A stretch of 46,535 nt of DNA from a virus (IMGVR_UViG_3300009104_000033:1-46535), one strand, 5' to 3'; positions 8,130 to 17,023 are shown, numbered from the stretch's first letter. The notes: a model not told the origin generated them from the letters alone. Numbers and translations: made by a program.

Positions 8130-10923
8130 AGCGCTTAAAAACGCAATCATAGCAGCGATAGTAACTTTTGTTACTTTTACGATATTAGGACCAGCAGGAA
8201 TGAATTTACTTTCCTCCACATTTGTTATGTCAACTGCGGTGGCTACTGCAGCAGTCGGAACATTTGTCGCTTCAGGAATTGGCAACCTGATGTCCAAAGG
8301 CGTAGATGTCGGGGCTGGAAACTTTGGTACAAAGATGACCATAAAGGGAGCTGCCAACCCAAGACAGCTAATCTATGGAGAATGCGTGGTTGGTGGGACG
8401 CTTTGTTATATAGACACCAAAGGCACAGACAATAACCGCTTACAAATGGTGATCGCTTTTGCAGGACATGAAGTAAATGATATTGTAGATGTGAGGGTTA
8501 ATGGCGAAGTTTTATCAACAGGCACATCAACAATAAACTCAACCACAGTTTATACAGCGACCAATGCCAATTACACCAACACAGATAACGATAACGCTTG
8601 GACAAGCGGAAGATTAATTCGTTACACCAAACATTTAGGTACATCAGATCAAGCCTACGACCAATACGCTGCCAATCAGATAGGAAATACTTGGACTTCA
8701 AATCACAGACTCAGAGGAATAGCTTACATCTTTATCCAGTTTATATTTGATACGGAGAAGTTTTCAGGGGGGATGCCTCAAATAACAGCCAAAATTCAAG
8801 GCAAGAAAGTTTATGACCCAAGAACAACAAACACAACCTTTAGTAAAAATCCAGCCCTTTGTATTCGTGATTATTTGACAGACACAACCAATGGATTAGG
8901 CGCATTAAGCACAGAGATCAATGACAGCTCAGGCACAGTAGGGACAACGAGTAATTATCCAACCAGCACAGGAGGTGGGTTTGTTACAGCAGCCAATATT
9001 TGTGACCAAGATGTTAATGATAGCAGTGGCAGCGCAGAGGACAGATACACGATGAATGGGTTTTTCCATACAGGAGGAGAGCCTGCAGCAGTAATAGAAT
9101 CAATGCTAAGTGCTTGTGCTGGGAAAATAAGTTATTCCAACGGAAAGTTTAATCTTTTTGCAGGAGCAGCGCAGACTCCAACGCTGACAATTACAGATGA
9201 CGATATACTGTCACCAGTTAATATAGCAACACAGCCTGATACTTCTAATCTATTTAATGGTGTCAAAGGCATCTATGTGGATGCTCAAAACAAGTATCAA
9301 GCTGCTGATATACCAATACATCAAAACTCCACTTACTTAAATGCAGATACTCCAAGTGGTGGAGCTACTGTCAATTATGAGAAATACATGGAGCTACAGT
9401 TCCCATATACGCAAAGTGAATCCACAGCACAACGATTGGCGAGAATAGGCTTAAAAGCAAACCGACAAACAGCTACTGTTTCTATGACAGTCAGCTTAAA
9501 GTTCTATCAGTTGCAAGTAGGAGATTGGGTCAAAGTAACCAATTCAAGAATGAGCTGGACTAATAAGTATTTTGAAGTTATGGGAATGGGCTTTGATGCA
9601 GTAGGAGGAGGATCGGGCGAAGAAGCACAATACTTGGCTGTTGTTTTGGTATTAAAAGAAACCGCTACGGATGTCTTTGCCTTTGATACCAGCAATGATT
9701 ATGAAAGCTCCGTTACAGTAGAAACGCCAACTACCACAGACCCAACTACAGCCACAGTAGCAGCTCCTACCAATTTAACTTTAACCAATGTAACCACCTT
9801 TGCTGTTAATTTTCACAGGGTAAAAGTGGCTTGGACTGCTGCAGCACCTGCAACAATAATGAACACAGAAATACAATATAAAGTCACCAGTGAAGCGGAC
9901 AGCACTTACTCAACCGCAGCCCTTGTTCCTAGAGAGACTGAAATAACTTTTATTAATGGGTTAGCTGCCAATACACAACACACAGTAAGAATAAGGCACA
10001 AAGGCAGATTTGGAAATTACAGCTCATGGGTTAGTGCGAACATAACAACTGGCGGAACTTCTATTGGAAGCGATGATATATTAAATTCTGAAGTAGATGT
10101 AACTGCAACTACTTTTACTACAGGTTCTGGTGTTCCCTCAGATAGTACAACGCCTGACCCCAACCCAGAAGGTTCCTCATATCTGAGAACAGGAGTAACT
10201 CCGAATACCCTATATATTAGTAATGGAACCAGTTGGGTTTTACAAGGTGTCAATAGTGATACAACCTATACATTACCCACACACACATCAGGAAGCGGAG
10301 TTCCAAATAACAACACCACACCTTCACCAAATCCTTTGAACTCAACTTATTTGAATACCGCTACTACCCCAGACACTTTATATATTAGTGATGGAACTAA
10401 TTGGGTTTTAATGGGGACAAACAGCGATACTGTTTACACCCTACCGAACAATGTATTAATCGGAGCGCCTTCAGTAGACGGACAAACAATAACATTCACA
10501 AGGAACTCTGGTTCTTCTTATACGCTAGACACACAAGACACAACATATTCTGCTAACCAAGTTATAGATTGGACAGTAAGCCAATCTGGAAATATACACT
10601 CTGGAAACTATACAGACACTGTTTATACCTTGCCCAGTGGTGTGCCGACAACTGTTTCTACCTCTGGCTCTGGTTCTGGTGCAACGATAACATTTACAAG
10701 AGGAGCTGGAGGGAATGTGGTTTTTACTAATACGGACACTACATACACAATAGATACTGTTCCCAATTCCCCCTTTGATTCAGGTGGTGATATTGATACT
10801 AACTTTAGTCTCAATGCAACAATGGCTATGGGAACAACCAATGCAGCTCACAAAATAACAGTCGGCAGCAATCTAACGATAGATGGCGACAATGAAAGAA
10901 TACTAATAACGGATGCGACCTAA
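8122..10923 (+). CDS. Tail tip central protein (TipJ-like, host specificity)
   Basis: A 933-aa protein. The N-terminus has hydrophobic, glycine-rich helices (residues 5-60), followed by the conserved TKMTIKGAANPRQLIYGE-VVGGTL-Y segment of phage tail tip J-like proteins. Around residues 545-640 there is a fibronectin type III-like domain (APTNLTLTNVT... RIRHKGRFGNYSSW). The C-terminus carries two tandem 53-aa repeats with TLYIS-GT-WVL (nucleotides 10119-10443), then more beta repeats. It is likely the base for the fibre proteins encoded next. Confidence 0.85.
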   Translation: MAKALKNAIIAAIVTFVTFTILGPAGMNLLSSTFVMSTAVATAAVGTFVASGIGNLMSKGVDVGAGNFGTKMTIKGAANPRQLIYGECVVGGTLCYIDTKGTDNNRLQMVIAFAGHEVNDIVDVRVNGEVLSTGTSTINSTTVYTATNANYTNTDNDNAWTSGRLIRYTKHLGTSDQAYDQYAANQIGNTWTSNHRLRGIAYIFIQFIFDTEKFSGGMPQITAKIQGKKVYDPRTTNTTFSKNPALCIRDYLTDTTNGLGALSTEINDSSGTVGTTSNYPTSTGGGFVTAANICDQDVNDSSGSAEDRYTMNGFFHTGGEPAAVIESMLSACAGKISYSNGKFNLFAGAAQTPTLTITDDDILSPVNIATQPDTSNLFNGVKGIYVDAQNKYQAADIPIHQNSTYLNADTPSGGATVNYEKYMELQFPYTQSESTAQRLARIGLKANRQTATVSMTVSLKFYQLQVGDWVKVTNSRMSWTNKYFEVMGMGFDAVGGGSGEEAQYLAVVLVLKETATDVFAFDTSNDYESSVTVETPTTTDPTTATVAAPTNLTLTNVTTFAVNFHRVKVAWTAAAPATIMNTEIQYKVTSEADSTYSTAALVPRETEITFINGLAANTQHTVRIRHKGRFGNYSSWVSANITTGGTSIGSDDILNSEVDVTATTFTTGSGVPSDSTTPDPNPEGSSYLRTGVTPNTLYISNGTSWVLQGVNSDTTYTLPTHTSGSGVPNNNTTPSPNPLNSTYLNTATTPDTLYISDGTNWVLMGTNSDTVYTLPNNVLIGAPSVDGQTITFTRNSGSSYTLDTQDTTYSANQVIDWTVSQSGNIHSGNYTDTVYTLPSGVPTTVSTSGSGSGATITFTRGAGGNVVFTNTDTTYTIDTVPNSPFDSGGDIDTNFSLNATMAMGTTNAAHKITVGSNLTIDGDNERILITDAT
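10119..10443 (+). repeat. Two tandem repeats in the tail tip gene
   Basis: Two copies of about 157 bases (10119-10275 and 10287-10443) encode related units: GSGVP, then a proline/asparagine-rich stretch, then TLYIS-GT-WVL and TYTLP/VYTLP. They look like duplicated linker or carbohydrate-facing modules at the tail tip. Confidence 0.7.
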
Positions 10924-11348
10924 TGGCAAATAGAGTGGCATTAGATGTTAATGGTTGTCGTATATCTCAAGAAGGCGATAATGTATTAAGTCCTTCAGAA
11001 CCCTTATTGTTTGACTCTGCCTCTACTAGATCAGGCATGGTTTATGCAGGGGGAAATCAATCTTCTGCAAGCTCCACTGGGGTTAATTGGTCAGCCACGA
11101 AAGGAACGCTAGGATATATTCCTTTAATTATAGGCACAGACGATAACGCAGGAAGCAAGGAAACCTTTTCTAATGATGTAGAAGAATATTACGAAGGTGG
11201 AGATTTATTAGAGTCTACAACAACCCATGTAATACCTAGAGATATTGACAGTCATGGTGGATCAAGAACTGCAACAAATTTAAAGTTCTTAGTTCTAAGA
11301 ATACCAATGCAATATGGAAAGATGACTACAGCGAGCTTATGGGATTGA
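10923..11348 (+). CDS. MANRV-family fibre-like protein 1, 141 aa
   Basis: The first of three adjacent related genes. It starts MANRVALDVNGCRISQEGDN and continues with a beta-rich domain including LGYIPLIIGTDDN. Small proteins with this N-terminus follow the tail tip gene in many uncultured marine phages as I recall. They are probably tail-tip or fibre subunits, with the shared N-terminus as a docking part and the variable rest as the receptor-facing part. The start overlaps the previous TAA. Confidence 0.75.
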   Translation: MANRVALDVNGCRISQEGDNVLSPSEPLLFDSASTRSGMVYAGGNQSSASSTGVNWSATKGTLGYIPLIIGTDDNAGSKETFSNDVEEYYEGGDLLESTTTHVIPRDIDSHGGSRTATNLKFLVLRIPMQYGKMTTASLWD

Positions 11349-11349
11349 T

Positions 11350-11808
11350 ATGGCGAATAGAGTAGTATTAGGAAAAAGCACCAACACCAATCTAGGACAC
11401 TCTACTGATTATGGGCTATATATTTCAAGATCAGGGGACAATATAGAAAGCTGTACCAAAGATCAGTTGGTTCTCAATACAGACAAGGTGGGGAACGCTT
11501 CAGGGGCGACAGATGTAGGACAATTTCAAGTGGTTCCACAAACAGTTAGTGGTAATGCGGTAGGGTCAGCTCAATTAAGTGTTAGTGGAAGTACAACTGT
11601 GTCTGTATCTTTTACTAATCTCACAAGCACAGGACATCTTTTATATGCAGCCTTTGATGGAACAATAGCCAGTGAGTCCAATGTTAATAAACTATTTAGA
11701 ACCAATTACTCAGGGGCTTCCTCTGGAAATTGGGAAAATCTGGGTGATACTGCAATCACAGCTAATGTTATGGTAATGAAAGGTTTTAGTACCAACGCAC
11801 TGTTCTAA
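11350..11808 (+). CDS. MANRV-family fibre-like protein 2, 152 aa
   Basis: The second member of the tandem family, starting MANRVVLGKSTNTNLGHSTD and then DYGLYISRSGDNIESC. The C-terminal two thirds are serine/threonine-rich beta sequence (VSGSTTVSVSFTNLTSTGHL) unlike that of its neighbours. It starts one base after the stop of copy 1, and its own stop overlaps the ATG of copy 3. Confidence 0.75.
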   Translation: MANRVVLGKSTNTNLGHSTDYGLYISRSGDNIESCTKDQLVLNTDKVGNASGATDVGQFQVVPQTVSGNAVGSAQLSVSGSTTVSVSFTNLTSTGHLLYAAFDGTIASESNVNKLFRTNYSGASSGNWENLGDTAITANVMVMKGFSTNALF

Positions 11809-12362
11809 TGGCTAACAGGGTATTAATAGGAAAACGAGGCTCTGACTATGGGTTGTTTATCTCTCAAAAGGGGGTAGATGTTACTGATACCAGTAGCACT
11901 GTACCTTTAGCCTTTGATTCAAGAACACACGCTGGTCTGGTGATTTCAGCCAAAGGGGAAAATAGTCTTGCTCCGCCTGCATCCAATAGTGGCGGAATAG
12001 ATAATCCAACCACAGCCACTATTTCTCATGGATTAGGTTATACGCCTCTGGTTGCGGTGAGATGGTGTTTAGCAGGGGATTTAAGCTCAGGGGTAGCAAC
12101 TAAAATGTACTCACCTTATAGGTATAGACGAGAAGAATTAGATACCCAAGAAGAAGGCGAAGAAACGGAAGAAGCGGTAGCGACAAATGAGTTGGGTTGT
12201 ACTATTGCGGTCAATTCTAGTAATTTGATTATCTATAATAATTATTTTGGTAGCAGTCAAGAAGGAGATTTTGGAGAGCATTTTGGCACAGGGAAACAAA
12301 CGATTTACTATACTTATGTTATCTTTAAAGCAAAAGATACAACAGGTGGGAATGGCTTATGA
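11808..12362 (+). CDS. MANRV-family fibre-like protein 3, 184 aa
   Basis: The third and longest copy: MANRVLIGKRGSDYGLFISQ, then a domain with ISHGLGYTPLVAVRW, which resembles LGYIPLIIG in copy 1. An acidic insert (EELDTQEEGEETEEAVATNE) interrupts the domain. The three copies share their first 40 or so residues and differ after that, as expected for host-recognition proteins under diversifying pressure. Confidence 0.75.
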   Translation: MANRVLIGKRGSDYGLFISQKGVDVTDTSSTVPLAFDSRTHAGLVISAKGENSLAPPASNSGGIDNPTTATISHGLGYTPLVAVRWCLAGDLSSGVATKMYSPYRYRREELDTQEEGEETEEAVATNELGCTIAVNSSNLIIYNNYFGSSQEGDFGEHFGTGKQTIYYTYVIFKAKDTTGGNGL

Positions 12363-12775
12363 TTTTTAACATCTTTTACGATTCCAACAAGGACATCGCT
12401 TGGTGTTCTAGTGCTGATGTCACAGATCAAATAAAAACAGATCAAGCTGCATTAGGTCTTACTCATGTGGCATTGGATTTAGCCCAAATACCAGAATGTG
12501 ATAAATACTATGTGAATGATGATGCCGATGGGGTGGTTGAATACAGCAGTTTCAGCTTATCCTTTTCTGCCACTACTATAGATATAGACGCAACGATAAC
12601 TATAACTGGTTGTCCAGCAGGAACAGAATTATTTATGGATGGCGTGTCTCAAGGAACATACTCTACTGGAACATTAACATTAACAGGAACGATGGCAGGC
12701 TCATACGCTTTAACCTTTAAAAAGGCTAAATATTATGATGCAGGTCAGCAGATAACAGTCTCAAGGAAAACATGA
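12359..12775 (+). CDS. Hypothetical tail-associated protein, 138 aa
   Basis: It starts MIFNIFYDSNKDIAWCSSAD and has a C-terminal beta domain with a PEGA-like stretch (GCPAGTELFMDGVSQGTYST and a final GSYALTFKKAKY). PEGA-type domains bind surfaces or act as spacers in other proteins, so a fibre-tip or accessory role is possible. It overlaps its neighbours by four bases on each side (ATGA). Confidence 0.7.
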   Translation: MIFNIFYDSNKDIAWCSSADVTDQIKTDQAALGLTHVALDLAQIPECDKYYVNDDADGVVEYSSFSLSFSATTIDIDATITITGCPAGTELFMDGVSQGTYSTGTLTLTGTMAGSYALTFKKAKYYDAGQQITVSRKT

Positions 12776-12960
12776 ATATCAATTTAGTTAAACCCAGTGC
12801 AGCCTATTCAGATAAACGGAAAGCCTATTACCAGACATTAGGAGATCAATTAGATTTGCTTTACCATGATATTACCTCTGGTAAATTTGGTGACGATGCT
12901 AAAACATCTAACTTTTATTTGGGTAGAAAGGCAGTCAAAGATAAATACACAAAGGAGTAG
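12772..12960 (+). CDS. Small hypothetical protein, 62 aa
   Basis: A charged helical protein (AYSDKRKAYYQTLGDQLDLL). The KRKAYYQTLGDQLDLLYHDI pattern recalls the small phage proteins encoded after fibre genes that resemble tail-fibre assembly factors. No function can be assigned. It overlaps the previous gene by four bases. Confidence 0.65.
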   Translation: MNINLVKPSAAYSDKRKAYYQTLGDQLDLLYHDITSGKFGDDAKTSNFYLGRKAVKDKYTKE

Positions 12961-12963
12961 ATT

Positions 12964-13362
12964 ATGAATGACAATTACAGACCTAGTGGTCAATTTGCAG
13001 GCGACATGGATCGCAACGAAGTGGAGATGGACTTAAATAAGTTCATGGCTATGATAGAGGAGATCGGTCAATTAAAAGACAAGATCAGGGAGTTAGAAGA
13101 TGTTAAGAACAATAATCCGCACCAACGCTGGATATTCTTAGCGCAAGCGGTGGATTCTTGGCGGATATTCCCAAGAGCATTTTTAACTGTATATATAATA
13201 TTGCTCTATTACACTGTGGTTTGGTTCATGGATTTACCAGACCCAACCTTTGAGCAATCAGGTTTAATCTCAGTAATAGTTGGAGCAGGGGCAGCTTGGT
13301 TCGGACTTTATGCAGGAACGAGTGGAAGTTCTAAAAGTTTCAAGGGTGAAGATAAGGGTTAA
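12964..13362 (+). CDS. Two-TM membrane protein, putative holin
   Basis: 132 aa. The N-terminal half is charged and helical (EVEMDLNKFMAMIEEIGQLK), followed by two membrane segments, AFLTVYIILLYYTVVWFMDL and LISVIVGAGAAWFGLYAGTS, with a short loop. The ending GAGAAWFGLYAGTSGSSKSF resembles the holin-like membrane proteins of gene transfer agents and marine phages. It sits before two further small membrane proteins and the curli genes. A holin role is plausible but unproven. Confidence 0.7.
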   Translation: MNDNYRPSGQFAGDMDRNEVEMDLNKFMAMIEEIGQLKDKIRELEDVKNNNPHQRWIFLAQAVDSWRIFPRAFLTVYIILLYYTVVWFMDLPDPTFEQSGLISVIVGAGAAWFGLYAGTSGSSKSFKGEDKG

Positions 13363-13655
13363 TGGAGTATTTCAATCTTATAGCAGAAGTAGGCGCACCC
13401 ATAGCAGGAGCTTTGGTCGCAGGGGTGTTTATCTTTATTATTATGAAACAGATTATGGGTGGGGTAGTGAATCAAATCAACACCCTTAAAGGCTTTACGG
13501 AAAGTTTAATCACTAGAGTTAAAACCATAAACAACGATATGATTAGATTGGACACCAGTGTAAGTGCTGCTTTGGAATTGACACCAGACCTTGACCGAAT
13601 AGCTAGAACTGAAAACTTTGTAGAAGATGGAACCATAGATGCCAGACGAGACTAA
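13362..13655 (+). CDS. Small membrane protein with coiled coil, copy 1
   Basis: 97 aa with an N-terminal membrane segment (GAPIAGALVAGVFIFIIMKQ) followed by a coiled-coil region with TRVKTINNDMIRLDTSVSAA. It is clearly related to the next gene: both have an N-terminal membrane helix and then I-x-x-(L/N)NDMIRL. The layout recalls BhlA/UviB-type holin-like proteins. It is coupled by a TAATG overlap to both sides. Confidence 0.7.
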   Translation: MEYFNLIAEVGAPIAGALVAGVFIFIIMKQIMGGVVNQINTLKGFTESLITRVKTINNDMIRLDTSVSAALELTPDLDRIARTENFVEDGTIDARRD

Positions 13656-13909
13656 TGGATATAGCCCAATTAATCGCAGACTTTGGATTCCCCATTGTGG
13701 CGATGGTTGGTCTTGGTTACTTTGTTTACTTTGTCTGGGTTATGATTACAAAGGTCATAAACCCTACCATTAAGGATATGCACTTTACATTGATTAAACT
13801 CATTGACCAAATACGAATGTTAGATAACGATATGATTAGATTACAACAAAAGGTGAACACAGTTTTGCAGATGAAAGAGAATGAAAAGAAAAGCAAACAA
13901 ACCAAGTGA
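13655..13909 (+). CDS. Small membrane protein with coiled coil, copy 2
   Basis: 84 aa, a paralogue of the preceding protein. It has one membrane segment (FPIVAMVGLGYFVYFVWVMI) and then MLDNDMIRLQQKVNTVLQM. The duplication suggests that the pair works as a hetero-oligomer. The C-terminal lysine-rich end overlaps the csgF-like gene by 29 bases, which ties this membrane pair to expression of the curli cassette. Confidence 0.7.
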   Translation: MDIAQLIADFGFPIVAMVGLGYFVYFVWVMITKVINPTIKDMHFTLIKLIDQIRMLDNDMIRLQQKVNTVLQMKENEKKSKQTK

Positions 13910-14447
13910 TGTAGTATTTCAATACTATAAGAAAAAACCCAACTATAAGTTGATGGTTATAGTTTTGATAAATCTTTTTTTCTTGTTAGCAGTGGGTAAT
14001 CTATACTCAGATCAATTAGTGCATAAGTTCGGTAGTCCCAGTTTTAATGGAATTAATCAATCCGCACACTACTTAACGATTGATGAGCAGGAAAGAACTA
14101 GAGCAGAAAAGATTGCCGAAGATATACAGGATGCTTTGGAAGAAGCAGAGCGTGAAGCTGATAATACAGTGCTTGCCAAGTTTATTCGTAATCTGGAATC
14201 AAGGATTTATTCAACACTGGCAAAGGATATTTCTGAGTCTTTGTTTAACTATTCTGGTATTCCTACCGCAGATAATCCTATTGCAGGGGAGATAAACCTA
14301 GAGGGCAACATACTAAAATGGATCAATGATGGGACCACCATTACCTTAATTATTGAAGAATGGTTTGATGGGGTGCTTATATCTACGACAGAGATTGTTA
14401 TTCCAGTAGGTAGTTTTGGTGGTTGTTGGGTTGATTGTGACGGATGA
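13881..14447 (+). CDS. csgF: CsgF-like curli assembly factor
   Basis: 188 aa. After a basic start and a hydrophobic signal segment (MVIVLINLFFLLAVGNLYS), the mature part begins with HKFGSPSFNGINQS, matching the F-x-x-P-x-F-x-G segment with which E. coli CsgF plugs into the CsgG pore. The rest follows the family plan: a helical stretch ending in LAKDISESLFNY and a C-terminal beta sheet (NILKWINDGTTITLIIEEWF). The ATG at 13953 is an alternative start giving a normal-length signal peptide. It overlaps csgG by four bases. Known role: stabilises CsgG and holds curlin at the cell surface. Confidence 0.8.
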   Translation: MKRKANKPSDVVFQYYKKKPNYKLMVIVLINLFFLLAVGNLYSDQLVHKFGSPSFNGINQSAHYLTIDEQERTRAEKIAEDIQDALEEAEREADNTVLAKFIRNLESRIYSTLAKDISESLFNYSGIPTADNPIAGEINLEGNILKWINDGTTITLIIEEWFDGVLISTTEIVIPVGSFGGCWVDCDG

Positions 14448-15280
14448 AATGGTTATTTGTCATAGTGGCTTTTTTTCTTAATGGCTGTGCTTCCATAGCC
14501 CTCAACTCCGATAATGAAAACTGCTTAGACCCCTTTTTCCTCTGTGTTCAAGGACCACAAATAGTACCGACTGCAGCTACCCAGCTATTAAATCTTCCGC
14601 CCCCAAACAATAAAGCAGTAGTGGCTGTTTATGATTTCCCAGATTTAACAGGGCAAAGAAAGTCCAACGATAATATAGCCAGTTTCAGCACAGCAGTAAC
14701 TCAAGGTGGCGTGGATATTCTGATAGCTGCTCTACGAGATGCAGGTAGGGGTAACTGGTTTGCGGTGGTGGAAAGGTCAGGCTTGGATAGTTTGACTAGA
14801 GAAAGACAGCTCATTAAAAACACCAGAGATACTTATGCAGGAGAAGGGGGAAATGTTCTCAAGCCCTTGCTTTACGCAGGTTTAATCCTTGAGGGTGGGA
14901 TTATTTCTTACGATACCAACCTTAGAACAGGGGGAACAGGAGCCAGATATTTAGGCATAGGCGCTAAAAATCAATACAGGGAAGATAAAGTAACTGTGTC
15001 TCTAAGGGCAATATTGGTGCAGACAGGAGAGGTGCTGCTTACTGTGACCTCTACAAAAACTATTTTATCCACAGGCAGAGGCACTGATTTGTTTCGTTTT
15101 TATGAATTGGGAACAGAACTAGGTGAATACGAAAGCGGAAGCACAGAGAACGAGCCTATAGGTCATGCTGTTAGAGCAGCTATAGAGGCTGCAGTGTATG
15201 GTTTGGTTATTCAAGGATTGGAAAAAGAGGTCTGGGATTTTAATTATGATACACTTATATCAGAAGTTACGGAGGATTAA
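14444..15280 (+). CDS. csgG: CsgG-like curli secretion channel (outer-membrane lipoprotein)
   Basis: 278 aa, close to E. coli CsgG in length. It has a lipobox ending at C15 (FFLNGC) and then AVVAVYDFPDLTGQRKSND, FSTAVTQGGVDILIAALRDA, FAVVERSGLDSL, ILEGGIISYDTNLRTGGTGA and TSKTILS-like TSTKTILS; all match CsgG block by block. The pore-constriction phenylalanine is kept (F81) but the neighbouring asparagine of E. coli is serine here (S80). CsgG forms a nonameric outer-membrane pore for unfolded curlin. The C-terminus is shorter than in E. coli. Confidence 0.92.
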   Translation: MKWLFVIVAFFLNGCASIALNSDNENCLDPFFLCVQGPQIVPTAATQLLNLPPPNNKAVVAVYDFPDLTGQRKSNDNIASFSTAVTQGGVDILIAALRDAGRGNWFAVVERSGLDSLTRERQLIKNTRDTYAGEGGNVLKPLLYAGLILEGGIISYDTNLRTGGTGARYLGIGAKNQYREDKVTVSLRAILVQTGEVLLTVTSTKTILSTGRGTDLFRFYELGTELGEYESGSTENEPIGHAVRAAIEAAVYGLVIQGLEKEVWDFNYDTLISEVTED

Positions 15281-15281
15281 G

Positions 15282-15959
15282 ATGAAAATACTTCTTAGCG
15301 TTATTATATTGTTTGTCTCGGCAAGTGCGTTTGCAGGCAACAACGATATATATATAACACAAACAGGGACTGGGCTAACCTTGACGATTGACCAAATAGG
15401 AGCAACCAACAAAGTCGGTACTTCACAGGCAAGGGTTACACTCAGTGGAACCAGCATGACAGTTGACCTAGATCAGATTGGCGATACCAATACAATCGCT
15501 GCCAGCATCCTACAAGGTAATTCTTCTAGTTGGACATACAAGGCAACAGGAGATAGTAATGTGGGAACATTTGCGGTGGGAGCCACAGGTGATTCTGCAA
15601 GCACAGACTTTGACTTTGAAGCGACAGGGGATTCAAATGTGTTGACCTTCACACAGGGGGATGCAGCAACAGCTACAGGCGGTAATCAGGATTTTGTGGT
15701 TACAGGCACATCCAATGATATTAATGTGAAATGTAATGTTGTGGGCTGTATTAATAACTGGACTGTTTCTGGAAACTCCAATGATATAGATACAATACAA
15801 TCAGGCAGACAAGATCACGATATTACAGTTGCCCTTACTGGAAGCTCTAACAATGTAGATGTTGACCAAACCGATACAGCGAGTACCAATGTAGCCAATA
15901 TAGTTTCAACCACGACTAATGGGGTTATTAATGTGGATCAATGTGCAAGTGGCTGTTAA
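15282..15959 (+). CDS. Curlin-like secreted repeat protein 1
   Basis: The start is the ATG at 15282 with a GGAGG ribosome site; the frame also extends upstream inside csgG. The 225-aa product has a clear signal peptide (MKILLSVIILFVSASAFA) cut before GNND. The mature chain is made of short repeats with the curlin pattern, such as DIYITQTGTGLTLTIDQIGA, TMTVDLDQIGDTN-type units and many G-x-SN or GDSN turns. CsgA/CsgB repeats carry the same Q-x-G-x-x-N pattern. It is the likely amyloid substrate of the CsgG pore encoded just upstream. Two cysteine pairs are unusual for curlin. Confidence 0.8.
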   Translation: MKILLSVIILFVSASAFAGNNDIYITQTGTGLTLTIDQIGATNKVGTSQARVTLSGTSMTVDLDQIGDTNTIAASILQGNSSSWTYKATGDSNVGTFAVGATGDSASTDFDFEATGDSNVLTFTQGDAATATGGNQDFVVTGTSNDINVKCNVVGCINNWTVSGNSNDIDTIQSGRQDHDITVALTGSSNNVDVDQTDTASTNVANIVSTTTNGVINVDQCASGC

Positions 15960-17023
15960 TTTTACTGGCAGGGTCACTTAACGCAGCAGAAATTGGGGAA
16001 ATCTCAGAGCTGAGAGGAATTGGGGAGATCACTCGCCAGAATACTAATGATGCTCTTGTTGCAGAACTAGACTCCGATATTTATTCTTTTGATGATGTAC
16101 GAACAGGAAATGGTCGTATGGCAATACAGTTCTTGGATTCTTCTATATTAAAGCTGACCGAACACTCCAAAGTAGTCATAGACAACTATATCTATGACCC
16201 AGACCCAAGCAAAACCAAACTAGCTCTGAATATGGCATCAGGCACAGCCCGATTTATAACAGGTAAACTTGGGGGAATTAATAAAAATAATATTCGTATA
16301 AGAACACCGAGCGCCAGTATTGCGATAAGAGGCACGGATTTTACGACTACAGTAGATGAATTGGGCAGGAGCCTGATTATACTGCTCCCTAATCCAGATG
16401 GTACTTCCTCTGGTGAGATTGCGGTGGAAACATGGTCAGGAACAGAAATACTTAACGAGCCTTTTCAGGCAACAATGGTGTCCACTTTTGAATCCAGACC
16501 CACTAAAGCGGTTGTTCTGGGAAATATAACACTGGGTCTAATAGATAATATGCTTATTATCAACAAACCCCCTGCGATTGTGCAGGCTGTTGAGGAACAA
16601 AGCGGTGAAGTAAAAACGGAATTAGACAAAGACTTCTTTGAGGATGCTCCTGATTTGGATAAAGATTTCTTGGAAGTTGAGGAAGAAATAAGTCGTTTGG
16701 ATATAGACCTGTTGAGTTTTGATTTCCTAGTGGATTTGTTAGCCATTGTGGAAGCAGGAGCGAAAAAGAAAAACACATCAGGGGGAGAATTGGAAGGTGT
16801 GGAATTGACTGGTATTATTCCAAAATATGATCCGACCTACCAGACCTACACTTTTGTAGATGGGGCTTATCTGTATTTGGTGCATCAGGGAACCAATACT
16901 TTTGATATTGCTCTGGATAAGTACGCTGCAGCTTATCTGAATATAGATACTGCAGGAATTGTAATGGAGATAGAAGTTAATGGCGCAGGCGATAACACTA
17001 TTATTATTTTTCAGTCTCCTTAG
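15941..17023 (+). CDS. FecR-domain periplasmic protein with curlin-like C-terminus
   Basis: 360 aa, overlapping curlin-like gene 1 by 19 bases. It has a signal peptide (MCKWLLILLAGSLNAAE) and then a FecR-type domain: GEITRQN, DVRTGNGRMAIQFLDSSIL, LTEHSKVVIDNYIYDP, and IRIRTPSASIAIRGTDFTTT. A middle acidic helical part (residues 210-265) follows. The end contains LYLVHQGTNTFDIAL and NGAGDNTIIIFQ, which look like curlin repeats. FecR domains bind cell-wall or signalling partners in the periplasm; here the protein may anchor or sense the curlin-like fibres. Confidence 0.82.
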   Translation: MCKWLLILLAGSLNAAEIGEISELRGIGEITRQNTNDALVAELDSDIYSFDDVRTGNGRMAIQFLDSSILKLTEHSKVVIDNYIYDPDPSKTKLALNMASGTARFITGKLGGINKNNIRIRTPSASIAIRGTDFTTTVDELGRSLIILLPNPDGTSSGEIAVETWSGTEILNEPFQATMVSTFESRPTKAVVLGNITLGLIDNMLIINKPPAIVQAVEEQSGEVKTELDKDFFEDAPDLDKDFLEVEEEISRLDIDLLSFDFLVDLLAIVEAGAKKKNTSGGELEGVELTGIIPKYDPTYQTYTFVDGAYLYLVHQGTNTFDIALDKYAAAYLNIDTAGIVMEIEVNGAGDNTIIIFQSP

